16,072 nt of DNA, from positions 1-16,072 of the forward strand of contig JAPLDC010000422.1 of the NCBI GenBank assembly GCA_026391935.1. Direction: 5' to 3'. The notes below the pieces were generated by a model. That model ran no database searches. It saw only the letters and a program-made list of their open reading frames with translations, and had not been told where the DNA came from. Positions 16,044 through 16,072 of this stretch are shown in pieces (positions within the stretch are counted from its first letter, which is position 1; each line of letters begins with the position of its first letter). The stretch is from Bacteroidota bacterium. Lineage in GTDB: Bacteria > Bacteroidota > Bacteroidia > 2-12-FULL-35-15. Made by a program: the position numbers and the translations under genes.

Positions 16044-16072
16044 AAAGGGAAACCTGTTAGCTCTGAGACTAC

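Noticed and set aside
16040..16060. ATGA overlap at the end of the chain-length gene, preceded by a purine-rich stretch, as a possible next gene
   Set aside because: The frame stops after six codons. A frameshift cannot be judged from the remaining bases.

Overview
The window looks like a chromosomal segment of an AT-rich member of the Bacteroidota. Evidence for this includes a TPR/SpoIIE phosphatase with the linker typical of that phylum, an outer-membrane protein that joins a DUF5723-like barrel to thrombospondin type 3 repeats and an OmpA domain, a secreted protein with a T9SS-like C-terminal module, and one promoter that matches the phylum's TTG / TAnnTTTG consensus exactly. No rRNA, tRNA, CRISPR array, transposase or phage gene was seen.

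Left part (1-4672). A 5'-truncated membrane TPR-SpoIIE phosphatase is followed after one base by a small Rieske ferredoxin. Next comes a secreted beta-rich protein with a CxxCC motif, which has an unusually good Shine-Dalgarno for this phylum. Facing it on the minus strand are a metallo-beta-lactamase-fold hydrolase that appears to lack its C-terminus and an NlpE/HslJ-like lipoprotein. A 269-bp gap upstream of the lipoprotein holds a nested palindromic, REP/MITE-like element.

Middle part (4673-12469, all minus strand). Transcription order is a GT-B glycosyltransferase, RNase HII (8-bp overlap with the glycosyltransferase), a 912-residue membrane-anchored protein with a C-terminal beta-propeller, the DUF5723/TSP3/OmpA protein, and a small secreted protein. 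Apart from the glycosyltransferase and RNase HII, these are mostly cell-envelope proteins.

Right part (12708-end, plus strand). An FkbM-type methyltransferase, a Wzx-like flippase and a Wzz-like chain-length regulator form the start of a surface polysaccharide locus that continues past the window. The glycosyltransferase across the divergent intergenic region may belong to the same pathway. A consensus promoter in front of the chain-length gene overlaps a terminator-like hairpin behind the flippase gene.

Most of the window is ordinary envelope and polysaccharide biology. The observations most worth checking are an apparent in-frame loss of about 30 residues inside the SpoIIE catalytic domain, the missing C-terminal metal ligand of the hydrolase, and a Cys/AQQSVW pattern in the secreted protein that recalls thioester adhesin domains.
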